DNA of 18,259 nt from Holosporales bacterium. GTDB lineage: Bacteria; Pseudomonadota; Alphaproteobacteria; Paracaedibacterales; UBA11393. Below the pieces are notes generated by a model. It searched no databases, was not told where the DNA came from, and saw only the letters and a list, made by a program, of their open reading frames with translations. The translations under genes and the position numbers were made by a program. The stretch is taken from positions 1 to 18,259 of the forward strand of contig DPKF01000178.1 in the NCBI GenBank assembly GCA_003542655.1, in the 5' to 3' direction. Of the stretch, positions 7,179-14,804 are shown in pieces. The first letter of the stretch is position 1, and each line of letters begins with the position of its first letter.

Positions 7179-7192
7179 GGGAGTTACTGTTT

Positions 7193-7576
7193 ATGCATGA
7201 AAAGCCATTATCACCGCACTTACAAATTTATAAGCCACAATTAACATCAGTTCTATCCATCATGCATAGAATTTCTGGTGTATTTTTGGGTGTGGGTGTG
7301 CTTCATTTTTTGCTGTTTTTATGGTCCCTTGCCCTTATTCGCAATGATCAGCCTGGATCGGGAGAACCCTTGTTAGCATGTTTGATGCTATCGTTTTTTA
7401 CCGCATGGCTTATTATGCCAGCGCTTGTTTATCACACGCTTAATGGTATACGCCATTTATGTTGGGATTGCGGCTTTGGGTTAGGAATCAAAGCTGTTTA
7501 TAGGTCAGGTTGGCTAGTTGTTCTTTTAACATGCTTCTCTTTTGTCGTTCCTATTATTCTATTTTTTTTGAGGTAA
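7193..7576 (+). CDS. sdhC: Succinate dehydrogenase cytochrome b556 membrane subunit
   Basis: Membrane anchor of respiratory complex II, holding heme b and part of the ubiquinone site in the inner membrane. The 127 residues carry the N-terminal signature PLSPHLQIYKPQLTS followed by SIMHRISG (residues 5-29), whose Ser and Arg line the quinone site in this family. Three membrane helices are visible (about 29-49, 61-83, 104-126). HTLNGIRHL (81-89) supplies the likely axial heme ligand H81, by alignment with E. coli SdhC H84. GGGAG at 7179-7183 lies 9 nt before the ATG. It is the first gene of sdhC-sdhD-sdhA, with 3 nt between its stop and sdhD. The promoter is not visible in the short gap after the preceding terminator. 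Confidence 0.95.
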   Translation: MHEKPLSPHLQIYKPQLTSVLSIMHRISGVFLGVGVLHFLLFLWSLALIRNDQPGSGEPLLACLMLSFFTAWLIMPALVYHTLNGIRHLCWDCGFGLGIKAVYRSGWLVVLLTCFSFVVPIILFFLR

Positions 7577-7579
7577 TAT

Positions 7580-7915
7580 ATGACGAGTGCTACGCATTGG
7601 AAACATCAGCGTATAAGTGCAATATTATTACTATTTTTATTGCCATGGTTTTTTTTCGGTCATAATTTTAGCAATCCCTATAGCTGTGCAGAAAGTTTTT
7701 CGTCAGTCTGGGCCTTAACGGGGCTGACTTTACTTGCTTTATCTTTATTATATCATTTTACACTTGGCGTTATCACGGTTGTTGAGGATTATATTTCATC
7801 ACTTAAGTGGCGTTCAGTTCTTGTTAATATGGCTTATTTATTGGCTTTTGTATTATGTGTTTTTATCTTTATATGTATCATTAAAATAGCCGCTAATGGA
7901 GCGATTTTAAAATGA
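7580..7915 (+). CDS. sdhD: Succinate dehydrogenase hydrophobic membrane anchor subunit
   Basis: Second membrane anchor of complex II. The 111 residues open with ATHWKHQRISAI, matching the SdhD N-terminal consensus (HWxxQRxTA) near the quinone site. Three hydrophobic helices follow at about 13-27, 44-64 and 83-104. LYHFTLGVITVVEDY (57-71) contains H59, the likely second heme b ligand, and the conserved Glu-Asp-Tyr. The GAGGT Shine-Dalgarno overlaps the end of sdhC. The stop codon overlaps the sdhA start as ATGA at 7912-7915, which indicates translational coupling. SdhD families are poorly conserved, so the call leans on both the N-terminal motif and its place between sdhC and sdhA. Confidence 0.92.
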   Translation: MTSATHWKHQRISAILLLFLLPWFFFGHNFSNPYSCAESFSSVWALTGLTLLALSLLYHFTLGVITVVEDYISSLKWRSVLVNMAYLLAFVLCVFIFICIIKIAANGAILK

Positions 7916-9708
7916 TAGCTACTTATAATGGACATGCAATTATAGATCATGACTATGATGTTTTGGTTGTGGGTGCTGGTGGTGCAGGTCTTCGTGCAAC
8001 ACTTGGTATGTGCGCTAAAAATTTAAAAACAGCTTGCATTACAAAGGTTTTTCCAACACGCAGTCACACAGTTGCAGCACAAGGCGGCATTAGTGCAGCA
8101 CTTGGCAATATGGGCGACAATGATGATTGGCGCTATCATTTTTATGATACCGTTAAAGGCGGCGACTGGCTTGGCGACCAAGACGCCATTGAATATATGT
8201 GTAAACACGCAAAAGATGCAGTCATAGAACTTGAACATTATGGTGTACCGTTTTCAAGAAATGAAAAGGGAGAAATTTATCAACGTGCTTTTGGCGGCCA
8301 CACCATTAAACAAGGTGAATCAATTGCAAAGCGTGCGTGTGCTGCAGCCGATAGAACAGGTCACGCTATTCTTCATACGCTTTATCAGCAATGTTTAAAA
8401 CATAAGGCAGAATTTTATATTGAATATTTTGTTCTTGATTTAATTATGGATGATCAGGGGGTATGTCGTGGTGTGACAGCACTTTGTATGGATGACGGCA
8501 GCTTGCACCGATTTTGGGGACATCAAACAATTTTGGCAACAGGTGGGTATGGTCGTGCGTTTTTATCATGCACATCAGCCCATACGTGCACAGGGGATGG
8601 CAACGCCATGGTTTTGCGTGCAGGTCTTCCCTTATCTGATATGGAGTTTATTCAGTTTCACCCAACGGGCATTTATGGTTCGGGGTGCCTTATGTCTGAA
8701 GCAGCACGGGGAGAGGGCGGTTACCTTACAAATAGTAAGGGTGAGAAATTTATGGAAACATACGCACCTCATGCAAAAGATTTGGCATCACGTGATGTTG
8801 TCTCACGTGCGATCACTGTTGAGGTGATGGAAGGCCGTGGTGTGGGTGATCAAAAAGATCATGTTTATCTTCATTTGGAACATTTAGACCCAAAGGTTAT
8901 TGCAAAACGCTTACCAGGCATATCCGAAACAGCGAGAATTTTTGCTGGCGTTGATACGACAAAAGCACCAATTCCAGTTATTCCAACGGTTCATTATAAT
9001 ATGGGCGGTGTTCCAACCAATCATCGTGGAGAGGTGATTAAGGATAAGAAAAAAACAATCGTTAAGGGGTTGATGGCAATTGGGGAAGGGGCATGTGTTT
9101 CTGTTCATGGCGCCAATAGACTGGGCACAAATTCTTTATTAGATATTATTGTTTTTGGCAGAGCTGCCGCAATTCGCGCTTGTGAATTAATAGAACCCGG
9201 TAGGGCGCATGCATCTGATCGGCCTTATGAAAATTCACTGCAGGGGTTTAAGCGCTTATTTAAGGTAAAAGAGAGTAAGGGATCTGTCAAAACAAGTGCT
9301 GTGCGTTCACAGTTGCAAAAGACCATGCAAGAACATTGCTCTGTTTTTAGAACAGAAGCCATTATGGTCAGCGGTTTGGAAAAATTAAAAGCCGTCACAA
9401 AGGCATATGAAGATATTAAAATTTATGACCAATCCTTAATTTGGAATACAGATTTAATTGAAGCTTTGGAACTTGAAAATCTGATTCAACAATCCATCGT
9501 GACCTTGCATTCTGCTTTGAATAGAGAAGAGAGTAGGGGCGCGCACTCTCGTGATGATTTTAAAGACCGTGATGATGAAAAATGGATGACACATACCTTG
9601 TCAGCTTTAAATGAGGATGGATCTGTAACTCTTACTTACAGACCAGTACTTGCAAAAACCTTAACAGATGATGTTGACTATATTCAGCCTAAAGAACGTA
9701 TTTATTAA
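7912..9708 (+). CDS. sdhA: Succinate dehydrogenase flavoprotein subunit
   Basis: Oxidises succinate to fumarate in the TCA cycle and passes electrons through SdhB to ubiquinone. The 598 residues show the FAD-binding GAGGAGLRA motif near 21-29 and SHTVAAQGG with H52, the histidine that binds FAD covalently. Active-site residues are H250 in FHPTG, R294 in ASRDVVSR (44 residues on, as for E. coli H242 and R286) and H361 in VHYNMGG. HGANRLGTNSLLD is the conserved C-terminal FAD contact. The start overlaps the sdhD stop by 4 nt. Length and motifs are complete. The expected next gene, sdhB, is absent: a terminator follows within 60-80 nt and the next ORF is unrelated. The iron-sulfur subunit must be encoded elsewhere if complex II works. 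Confidence 0.97.
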   Translation: MIATYNGHAIIDHDYDVLVVGAGGAGLRATLGMCAKNLKTACITKVFPTRSHTVAAQGGISAALGNMGDNDDWRYHFYDTVKGGDWLGDQDAIEYMCKHAKDAVIELEHYGVPFSRNEKGEIYQRAFGGHTIKQGESIAKRACAAADRTGHAILHTLYQQCLKHKAEFYIEYFVLDLIMDDQGVCRGVTALCMDDGSLHRFWGHQTILATGGYGRAFLSCTSAHTCTGDGNAMVLRAGLPLSDMEFIQFHPTGIYGSGCLMSEAARGEGGYLTNSKGEKFMETYAPHAKDLASRDVVSRAITVEVMEGRGVGDQKDHVYLHLEHLDPKVIAKRLPGISETARIFAGVDTTKAPIPVIPTVHYNMGGVPTNHRGEVIKDKKKTIVKGLMAIGEGACVSVHGANRLGTNSLLDIIVFGRAAAIRACELIEPGRAHASDRPYENSLQGFKRLFKVKESKGSVKTSAVRSQLQKTMQEHCSVFRTEAIMVSGLEKLKAVTKAYEDIKIYDQSLIWNTDLIEALELENLIQQSIVTLHSALNREESRGAHSRDDFKDRDDEKWMTHTLSALNEDGSVTLTYRPVLAKTLTDDVDYIQPKERIY

Positions 9709-9760
9709 AGTTGCATAACGTCTAATAAATAACTATCTATTTTCTCTTGAACGTTACCGA

Positions 9761-9790
9761 GCACGCCGCTATTGAGGCGAGCGCTTTTTT
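9761..9790 (+). terminator. Intrinsic terminator of sdhCDA
   Basis: GCACGCC (9761-9767) and GGCGAGC (9776-9782) form a 7-bp GC-rich stem with one A-A mismatch and an 8-nt loop, then GC and six T (9785-9790). It closes the sdhCDA transcript about 80 nt after the sdhA stop. From 9791 to about 9938 I see no further ORF, repeat or RNA gene. Confidence 0.65.
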
Positions 9791-9938
9791 ATATTTATAT
9801 CGGTTACTCATCCAACACGAAGAGTTGCCCTAACGAATCTTTTCCCGCACAGTAAATGCTTTTTCACAAGTAGGATTGATTATTTTAGTTATATTCCACG
9901 ATGATAAAAAAATAATGTAATCATTCAGTAAAATCTGC

Positions 9939-9966
9939 TTGCATTTCATAAAACACACCTTATATC
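9939..9966 (+). promoter_or_regulatory. Candidate promoter of the 482-aa exported protein
   Basis: TTGCAT (9939-9944) as -35 and TATATC (9961-9966) as -10, 16 bp apart, each a 4 of 6 match to sigma70 hexamers. The predicted start of transcription lies about 25 nt before the ATG. Found by eye in AT-rich DNA, so chance matches are likely. Confidence 0.35.
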
Positions 9967-9997
9967 AGTCTGAGTTAATTACTTACTGATTGGTTTT

Positions 9998-11446
9998 ATG
10001 AATAATATAAAGAAAGTTATTCTTATGATTGCTTGTCTGTCTGCTGCGAATGGAATGGAAAATCTAGGCTATGGCCTCTGTACCCTAGCCGGACAGCGTG
10101 CAAGATCTCTAGTTCTTTGTGAGACGGAAACTTCTGTCATGAGGCCGTTTAGTAGACGCTCTCCTGCCCCTGAGAGAGATTATAGGGATGAAGCAGATGA
10201 GGATGAAGGTCATAGAACTGTTTTTCAGGAATGTGTTATAAATAGTTTGCTTCAAAAAAAACGTTCTGTTTCAAGAATTGAGAGTGTTCCGCCTGAGTAT
10301 GTGCCGGATTTGGGGGATATGCCTATTGCGTCTCCCGCTAATAGCTATGTTGCAATGTTGTTGGATCCAGAAAATGAAAATGCTTTTTCTGCTTTTACTT
10401 CACGTTATGCTAATGATGTTCAGCAACGTATTGGACAGTCTGCTCCAAATTATAAAATTGTTCAAACGGCTGTGCCAAAATTTGGTTTTGCAAATACGAT
10501 GGCTACTTTTGATAATAAAACAGCGCATATGAGCTTTTTTATGGGGATGCAGAACCGTACATTTTCTTTTTTGAATCAATGTGTACAATTAGGTTTCGCA
10601 AAAATGCCAGATGTTTTGTGGCATGATGCGGTTCAAAACCCTTTACGTGCCTTTTTGCAGCATTATAAGACTCAACATAATATTGAAAATTGGGATTTCA
10701 CGTTTCAACCAGAGTCTGTCATCAAACAAAACGAAATGCTTTTGTTAATGGGGAACGTGTCTCCGCAATTGCAAAAATTTAGAGAGTGCATTGCACCATA
10801 TTTTTGTTATCAATTAAATATAGATTACACAATTAGTGGCGTGAGTGAAGCCGCACGTAATGTTTTTAATGTTGTTCACAATCATGCAGCGTTTGAAGTG
10901 AATATGACATATTTTAAAAATTTATGTGGATTATATTATAGAACGCAATGGATTGTGTCTAAAGAGATAAAATGCATTTTTAAAGATTATCATATGGTAT
11001 TATTTGTGCTGTTGAGTGAATTTGAGTCGGAAAAAAAACGTGGTAATTTCCGTGATGTAGGCATTTGTCATATAGCTGCGGCGTGTAGAGGTGATCACAG
11101 TTTAATGACACAAGATAACGAGATTTTTGATTATTTTAGGCGTCGTGATTTTACGCCACATATACGTTTGTTAAGTATAACTGGAAATAAGCGTGTTAAA
11201 AATATGATGATGACGGATTTTGATAATTGGTTTGGTGATACTGTTTTTAAGTTATCCGACTTAATGAGTGGGGATGCAGAAAATATGACAAAACATGTTC
11301 GTGTGCGACAGTCTGGGTCATCTTGGTCATCTGGGTCAGATGTGGCGAGTACAGAGAGTCCTGACTTATCAAACTCTTCAACATCAGACGATGACGAACA
11401 GGCCAGAAACCCTGATGGTACGAATAAAAAACCACGTTTTCAGTAA
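9998..11446 (+). CDS. Exported protein of unknown function with Ser/Asp-rich tail
   Basis: I do not recognise this 482-residue protein. It starts with a signal peptide (MNNIKK, a hydrophobic run, cleavage near G19). A charged, probably disordered segment of Arg, Asp and Glu follows at about 45-75. A folded-looking, mainly alpha middle (about 75-430) is rich in Phe, Met and Tyr, with several Cys and His but no catalytic motif I can name. The C-terminus (about 432-482) is low complexity: Ser/Gly/Asp, coded in part by three tandem 9-nt repeats at 11312-11338, ending in a basic NKKPRFQ. No Shine-Dalgarno is obvious. It stands alone between the sdh terminator and another exported orphan gene in the same direction, 85 nt downstream. 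Export followed by host delivery is possible but unproven. Confidence 0.7.
   Translation: MNNIKKVILMIACLSAANGMENLGYGLCTLAGQRARSLVLCETETSVMRPFSRRSPAPERDYRDEADEDEGHRTVFQECVINSLLQKKRSVSRIESVPPEYVPDLGDMPIASPANSYVAMLLDPENENAFSAFTSRYANDVQQRIGQSAPNYKIVQTAVPKFGFANTMATFDNKTAHMSFFMGMQNRTFSFLNQCVQLGFAKMPDVLWHDAVQNPLRAFLQHYKTQHNIENWDFTFQPESVIKQNEMLLLMGNVSPQLQKFRECIAPYFCYQLNIDYTISGVSEAARNVFNVVHNHAAFEVNMTYFKNLCGLYYRTQWIVSKEIKCIFKDYHMVLFVLLSEFESEKKRGNFRDVGICHIAAACRGDHSLMTQDNEIFDYFRRRDFTPHIRLLSITGNKRVKNMMMTDFDNWFGDTVFKLSDLMSGDAENMTKHVRVRQSGSSWSSGSDVASTESPDLSNSSTSDDDEQARNPDGTNKKPRFQ
11312..11338 (+). repeat. Three tandem 9-nt repeats inside a coding region
   Basis: TCTGGGTCA, TCTTGGTCA and TCTGGGTCA lie head to tail in frame, encoding Ser-Gly-Ser, Ser-Trp-Ser, Ser-Gly-Ser in the tail of the 482-residue exported protein. 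Such in-frame repeats can change copy number without breaking the frame. Confidence 0.8.
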
Positions 11447-11531
11447 GAGTTGTTTTTATCTATCTTGCTAATTTTATAAAACACGTTCTAAGGTAAAGGT
11501 ATATCAATTATTTTTTGCTGGAGTTATCGTT

Positions 11532-12251
11532 ATGAAATTAGTAAAAACCTTATGTATTTTATGTGTGGGGGCATCATTGGTGTGTGCAAGTGATGATGAA
11601 GTGAGGCCCGGCACACCTCCATATCCTGCTGCGTGTGTTTCAAGCGCTTCTGTTCCACAAGAAAATCAAAACCCATTGCCTGTTTTAGGCACATTGCCAT
11701 CTGAACCGACTGCTGCAATTGGTCGTCATACACCTGAAATTGGTGAAGGAATGGCTGATAGTGGAGAATCCGATAATGACTCCGTTGCAGTATCTGGCAA
11801 CGGAGAGGATGAATCTGTTATTGGAGTCGATCGTGAATCTAATGGAGTAGGGGTAGAAGGGGCAAATTCTTCAAATCCTGAAAGCCCCCTTATGATGGTT
11901 GATCCTGTTCTTGATAGCGGTAAATCTCCAGTTCATTCTGATTTTCTTGCTCAAAAGAACAAAAAAGATCACCATATGTTGCGTAAAAGCATTCTCATGT
12001 CAATGTCTTTTGTTCTGCATGCTACTATGCTGTTTGATCTGTTGTCAAATCCTGTCAATCTGTGTGAAGGATTTTGGACAAAGACCGCTTCATACGTTTG
12101 CCTAGCTAATAGCTGTGTGTTTTCACTGATCGCCTCAGGATACGCGCCTGAATTTGTTCACATGTATTCTCAATATGTATTTATTGTGCCAATGATGGTT
12201 TTAGTATATGCGTCTGCGCAGAAGCTGCAATGTGCTTTTGATGCAGGCTAA
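11532..12251 (+). CDS. Exported or membrane protein of unknown function, acidic with C-terminal hydrophobic segments
   Basis: Not recognised. The 239 residues begin with a signal peptide (MKLVK, hydrophobic run, LVCA with cleavage after A19). Residues 20-135 are low complexity and acidic (Pro, Ser, Gly, Asp, Glu), probably disordered. A basic patch QKNKKDHHMLRK (141-152) leads into three hydrophobic segments at about 153-171, 185-202 and 214-229 that look membrane-spanning. So a soluble acidic domain would lie outside the membrane, with the C-terminal half embedded. GGAG at 11520-11523 is 8 nt before the ATG, a good start. It follows the 482-residue exported gene by 85 nt with no terminator between, so co-transcription is possible. 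The layout recalls secreted proteins that insert into target membranes, but this is only a resemblance. Confidence 0.7.
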   Translation: MKLVKTLCILCVGASLVCASDDEVRPGTPPYPAACVSSASVPQENQNPLPVLGTLPSEPTAAIGRHTPEIGEGMADSGESDNDSVAVSGNGEDESVIGVDRESNGVGVEGANSSNPESPLMMVDPVLDSGKSPVHSDFLAQKNKKDHHMLRKSILMSMSFVLHATMLFDLLSNPVNLCEGFWTKTASYVCLANSCVFSLIASGYAPEFVHMYSQYVFIVPMMVLVYASAQKLQCAFDAG

Positions 12252-12270
12252 TATAGAATGCATTAAAACT

Positions 12271-12298
12271 TTTCCACAAAAACCATCTAAAATATGCT
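12271..12298 (+). promoter_or_regulatory. Candidate gyrB promoter
   Basis: TTTCCA (12271-12276) as -35 and TATGCT (12293-12298) as -10, 16 bp apart, each 4 of 6 to consensus. It lies 40-68 nt before the gyrB ATG, in the only gap available. Weak evidence alone. Confidence 0.35.
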
Positions 12299-12338
12299 AG
12301 TGTAAGTGGTAACTTCTTAATGTTTTTGTAGATAGTAA

Positions 12339-14759
12339 ATGACAAACACGCAAATGAAAGATGATTCAACGATGACCAAACAACAATATACTGCCGATTC
12401 AATTAAAGTATTAAAAGGGTTAGATGCTGTTCGTAAGCGCCCTGGTATGTATATTGGTGATACTGACGATGGCACAGGATTGCACCATATGGTTTATGAG
12501 GTTGTTGATAACGCAATTGATGAATCTTTAGCGGGTCATTGTGATTTAGCAATTGTTACCATTCATGATGATGGGTCGGTTTCAGTATCTGATAATGGGC
12601 GTGGAATTCCGACAGGCATTCATGAAGAAATGGGTGTTTCAGCTGCAGAAGTTATCATGACGCAGCTTCATGCTGGTGGTAAATTCGATCAAAACTCTTA
12701 TAAAGTATCTGGTGGTTTGCACGGTGTTGGTGTTTCTGTTGTGAATGCTCTGTCATCAAAATTAGAGATGATCATTTACCGCGATGGCAAAGAACACAGC
12801 ATGACATTTTCACACGGCGTGCCTGACGCACCCCTTGCTGTTGTTGGGCCATGGGATGGTCGTTCTGGAACCAAAATAAGATTTTGGCCCTCCGCAGACA
12901 CGTTTAAAATTTTAGAGTTTAATAGGGGGACGATTGAACACAGGTTACGTGAACTGGCCTTTTTAAATTCGGGTGTTCATATTAAAGTGATTGATGAACG
13001 TTCCGACACATTGTATGAAAATGATTTGCAATATGATGGTGGTTTAATTGAATTTGTTCGCTATCTTAATAAGGGGAAAACTGCCTTACATGAACCAACT
13101 ATTTTTGTAAAAACGCTAAAGAATGATATTACTGTTGAGCTGGCCATGGAATGGACGGATAGTTATCATGAAACAATGCTTTGTTTTACAAATAATATTC
13201 CACAACGTGATGGTGGAACGCACTTAGCCGGTTTTCGTGGTGCGTTAACGCGTTCAGTTGGGGGTTACATTCAAAGCCATTCGAAAAAAGATGCGAAAGC
13301 CGCTGTACAAGGTGACGATATTCGTGAAGGCTTAACGTGTGTTTTATCTGTTAAGGTTCCAGACCCTAAATTTTCATCACAAACAAAAGATAAACTTGTC
13401 TCTTCTGAAGTGCGCCCTATTGTTGAAAGTTCGGTTGCTGAAGCTTTAGAACAGTGGTTAGAAGAAAACCCATCACAGGCAAAAATTATTGTTGCCAAAG
13501 TACAGGAAGCAACAGCAGCACGTGAGGCTGCGCGTCGTGCGCGAGAACTTACACGTCGTAAAGGTGCTTTAGACATTGCATCCCTTCCTGGAAAGCTTGC
13601 AGACTGCCGTGAGAAAGATCCGGCATTAAGTGAAATGTTCATTGTTGAGGGAGACTCTGCGGGTGGATCGGCCAAAATGGCAAGAGACAGTAAATATCAA
13701 GCAATTTTGCCAATTCGCGGTAAAATTTTAAACGTTGAACGGGCACGATTTGATCGTATGATTGTATCGGATCAAATTGGCACTATTATTACTGCCCTTG
13801 GCACCAGTATTGGTCGTGAGGAATTTAATGTTGACAAAATACGGTATCATAAAATTGTTATCATGACCGACGCGGACGTTGATGGAAGCCATATTCGTAC
13901 GTTGCTATTAACATTTTTCTATCGTCACATGAAAGAAATTATTGATCGTGGTTATTTATATATTGCGCAACCGCCCTTATATAAAGTGATGCGCGGTAAA
14001 TCTGAAGTCTATTTAAAAGATGAAAATGCAATGCGCCACTATTTGTTAGATTCATCTTGCCAACATGCTAAAATTGTTGAAGCAGATGGCACGGTACGAT
14101 CTGGCAAAGATTTGCGTTTGTTTGCAAATGATTTAGCAAAATTTTATACAACGATTCATCAATTAACGCACCGGTTTTCAAATGTTGCCCTGTTAGAACA
14201 GGTATTATTTTCTGGCTATTTGCAAGAACAGTCGCAAAAAACAGCAGATACGTTGCAAGAACGATTAGACGCGTTGTCTGCTATTAATGAAAAGTGGATT
14301 GTAACTTTTGATAAGCGTCTTGTTGTGGAACAAATTGAGGCTGGTGTCAGTACAACATGGTCTATTGATGAAACGGTTATTAAAACACCAGAAATTAAAG
14401 GGATTATTAATTTATTAGACGCGCTAAAAACAACGTTTTCAAGCGCTGCTAAACTTTATTTATATGCCGATAAAGATGACTTTACAAAACATAATGGACC
14501 ATCTTCCATGATTGATGCTTTGTTTGAAGCAGCACGTAAGGGTATTAACATTAGTCGTTATAAGGGTCTTGGTGAAATGGATCCAGAACAGTTGTGGGAA
14601 ACAACGTTAGACCCTGAAGCACGCACATTATTGCAAGTAAAAATGCCGCACGTTGAAGAAGCTGAAGAAATTTTTTCAACATTAATGGGGGATGTTGTTG
14701 AACCGCGTCGTGAATTTATTCAAACCAATGCTTTAAAAGTTGTGAACATCGACGTATAA
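12339..14759 (+). CDS. gyrB: DNA gyrase subunit B
   Basis: ATPase subunit of DNA gyrase, which with GyrA adds negative supercoils ahead of forks and polymerases. The 806 residues show the GHKL ATPase domain (about 25-240) with VVDNAIDESLAGH, DNGRGIPTGIH and GGLHGVGVSVVNALS. The transducer domain (about 240-400) follows with QRDGGTHLAGFR. The TOPRIM domain holds EGDSAGGSAK with E437 and TDADVDGSHI with D511 and D513, the Mg-binding catalytic acids. The C-terminal RYKGLGEMDPEQLWETT is the GyrB tail that contacts GyrA, and favours GyrB over ParE. The start is uncertain: ATGs at 12339, 12354 and 12372 are all in frame before the conserved ADSIKVLKGLDAVRKRPGMYIG block and none has a clear Shine-Dalgarno. 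Neighbours are exported orphan genes, not the dnaN-recF group seen elsewhere. Confidence 0.97.
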   Translation: MTNTQMKDDSTMTKQQYTADSIKVLKGLDAVRKRPGMYIGDTDDGTGLHHMVYEVVDNAIDESLAGHCDLAIVTIHDDGSVSVSDNGRGIPTGIHEEMGVSAAEVIMTQLHAGGKFDQNSYKVSGGLHGVGVSVVNALSSKLEMIIYRDGKEHSMTFSHGVPDAPLAVVGPWDGRSGTKIRFWPSADTFKILEFNRGTIEHRLRELAFLNSGVHIKVIDERSDTLYENDLQYDGGLIEFVRYLNKGKTALHEPTIFVKTLKNDITVELAMEWTDSYHETMLCFTNNIPQRDGGTHLAGFRGALTRSVGGYIQSHSKKDAKAAVQGDDIREGLTCVLSVKVPDPKFSSQTKDKLVSSEVRPIVESSVAEALEQWLEENPSQAKIIVAKVQEATAAREAARRARELTRRKGALDIASLPGKLADCREKDPALSEMFIVEGDSAGGSAKMARDSKYQAILPIRGKILNVERARFDRMIVSDQIGTIITALGTSIGREEFNVDKIRYHKIVIMTDADVDGSHIRTLLLTFFYRHMKEIIDRGYLYIAQPPLYKVMRGKSEVYLKDENAMRHYLLDSSCQHAKIVEADGTVRSGKDLRLFANDLAKFYTTIHQLTHRFSNVALLEQVLFSGYLQEQSQKTADTLQERLDALSAINEKWIVTFDKRLVVEQIEAGVSTTWSIDETVIKTPEIKGIINLLDALKTTFSSAAKLYLYADKDDFTKHNGPSSMIDALFEAARKGINISRYKGLGEMDPEQLWETTLDPEARTLLQVKMPHVEEAEEIFSTLMGDVVEPRREFIQTNALKVVNIDV

Positions 14760-14804
14760 TACATTCTATATCCAAGAAGGCTTTTATTTACAAGTGAGAT
14801 CTAT

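Noticed and set aside
9791..9938. Remnant of a transposase or zinc-finger gene on the minus strand
   Set aside because: Only about 14 codons look suggestive before a stop; no inverted repeats or target duplication are visible.
12270..12278. TTTTCCACA, a near match to a DnaA box, next to gyrB
   Set aside because: A single imperfect box with no cluster, no dnaA or dnaN nearby and no AT-rich unwinding repeats; not enough for an origin.
13271..13675. 134-codon minus-strand ORF inside gyrB
   Set aside because: Antisense shadow of the conserved transducer and TOPRIM coding sequence; Ser/Ala/Arg-rich as expected for such shadows.
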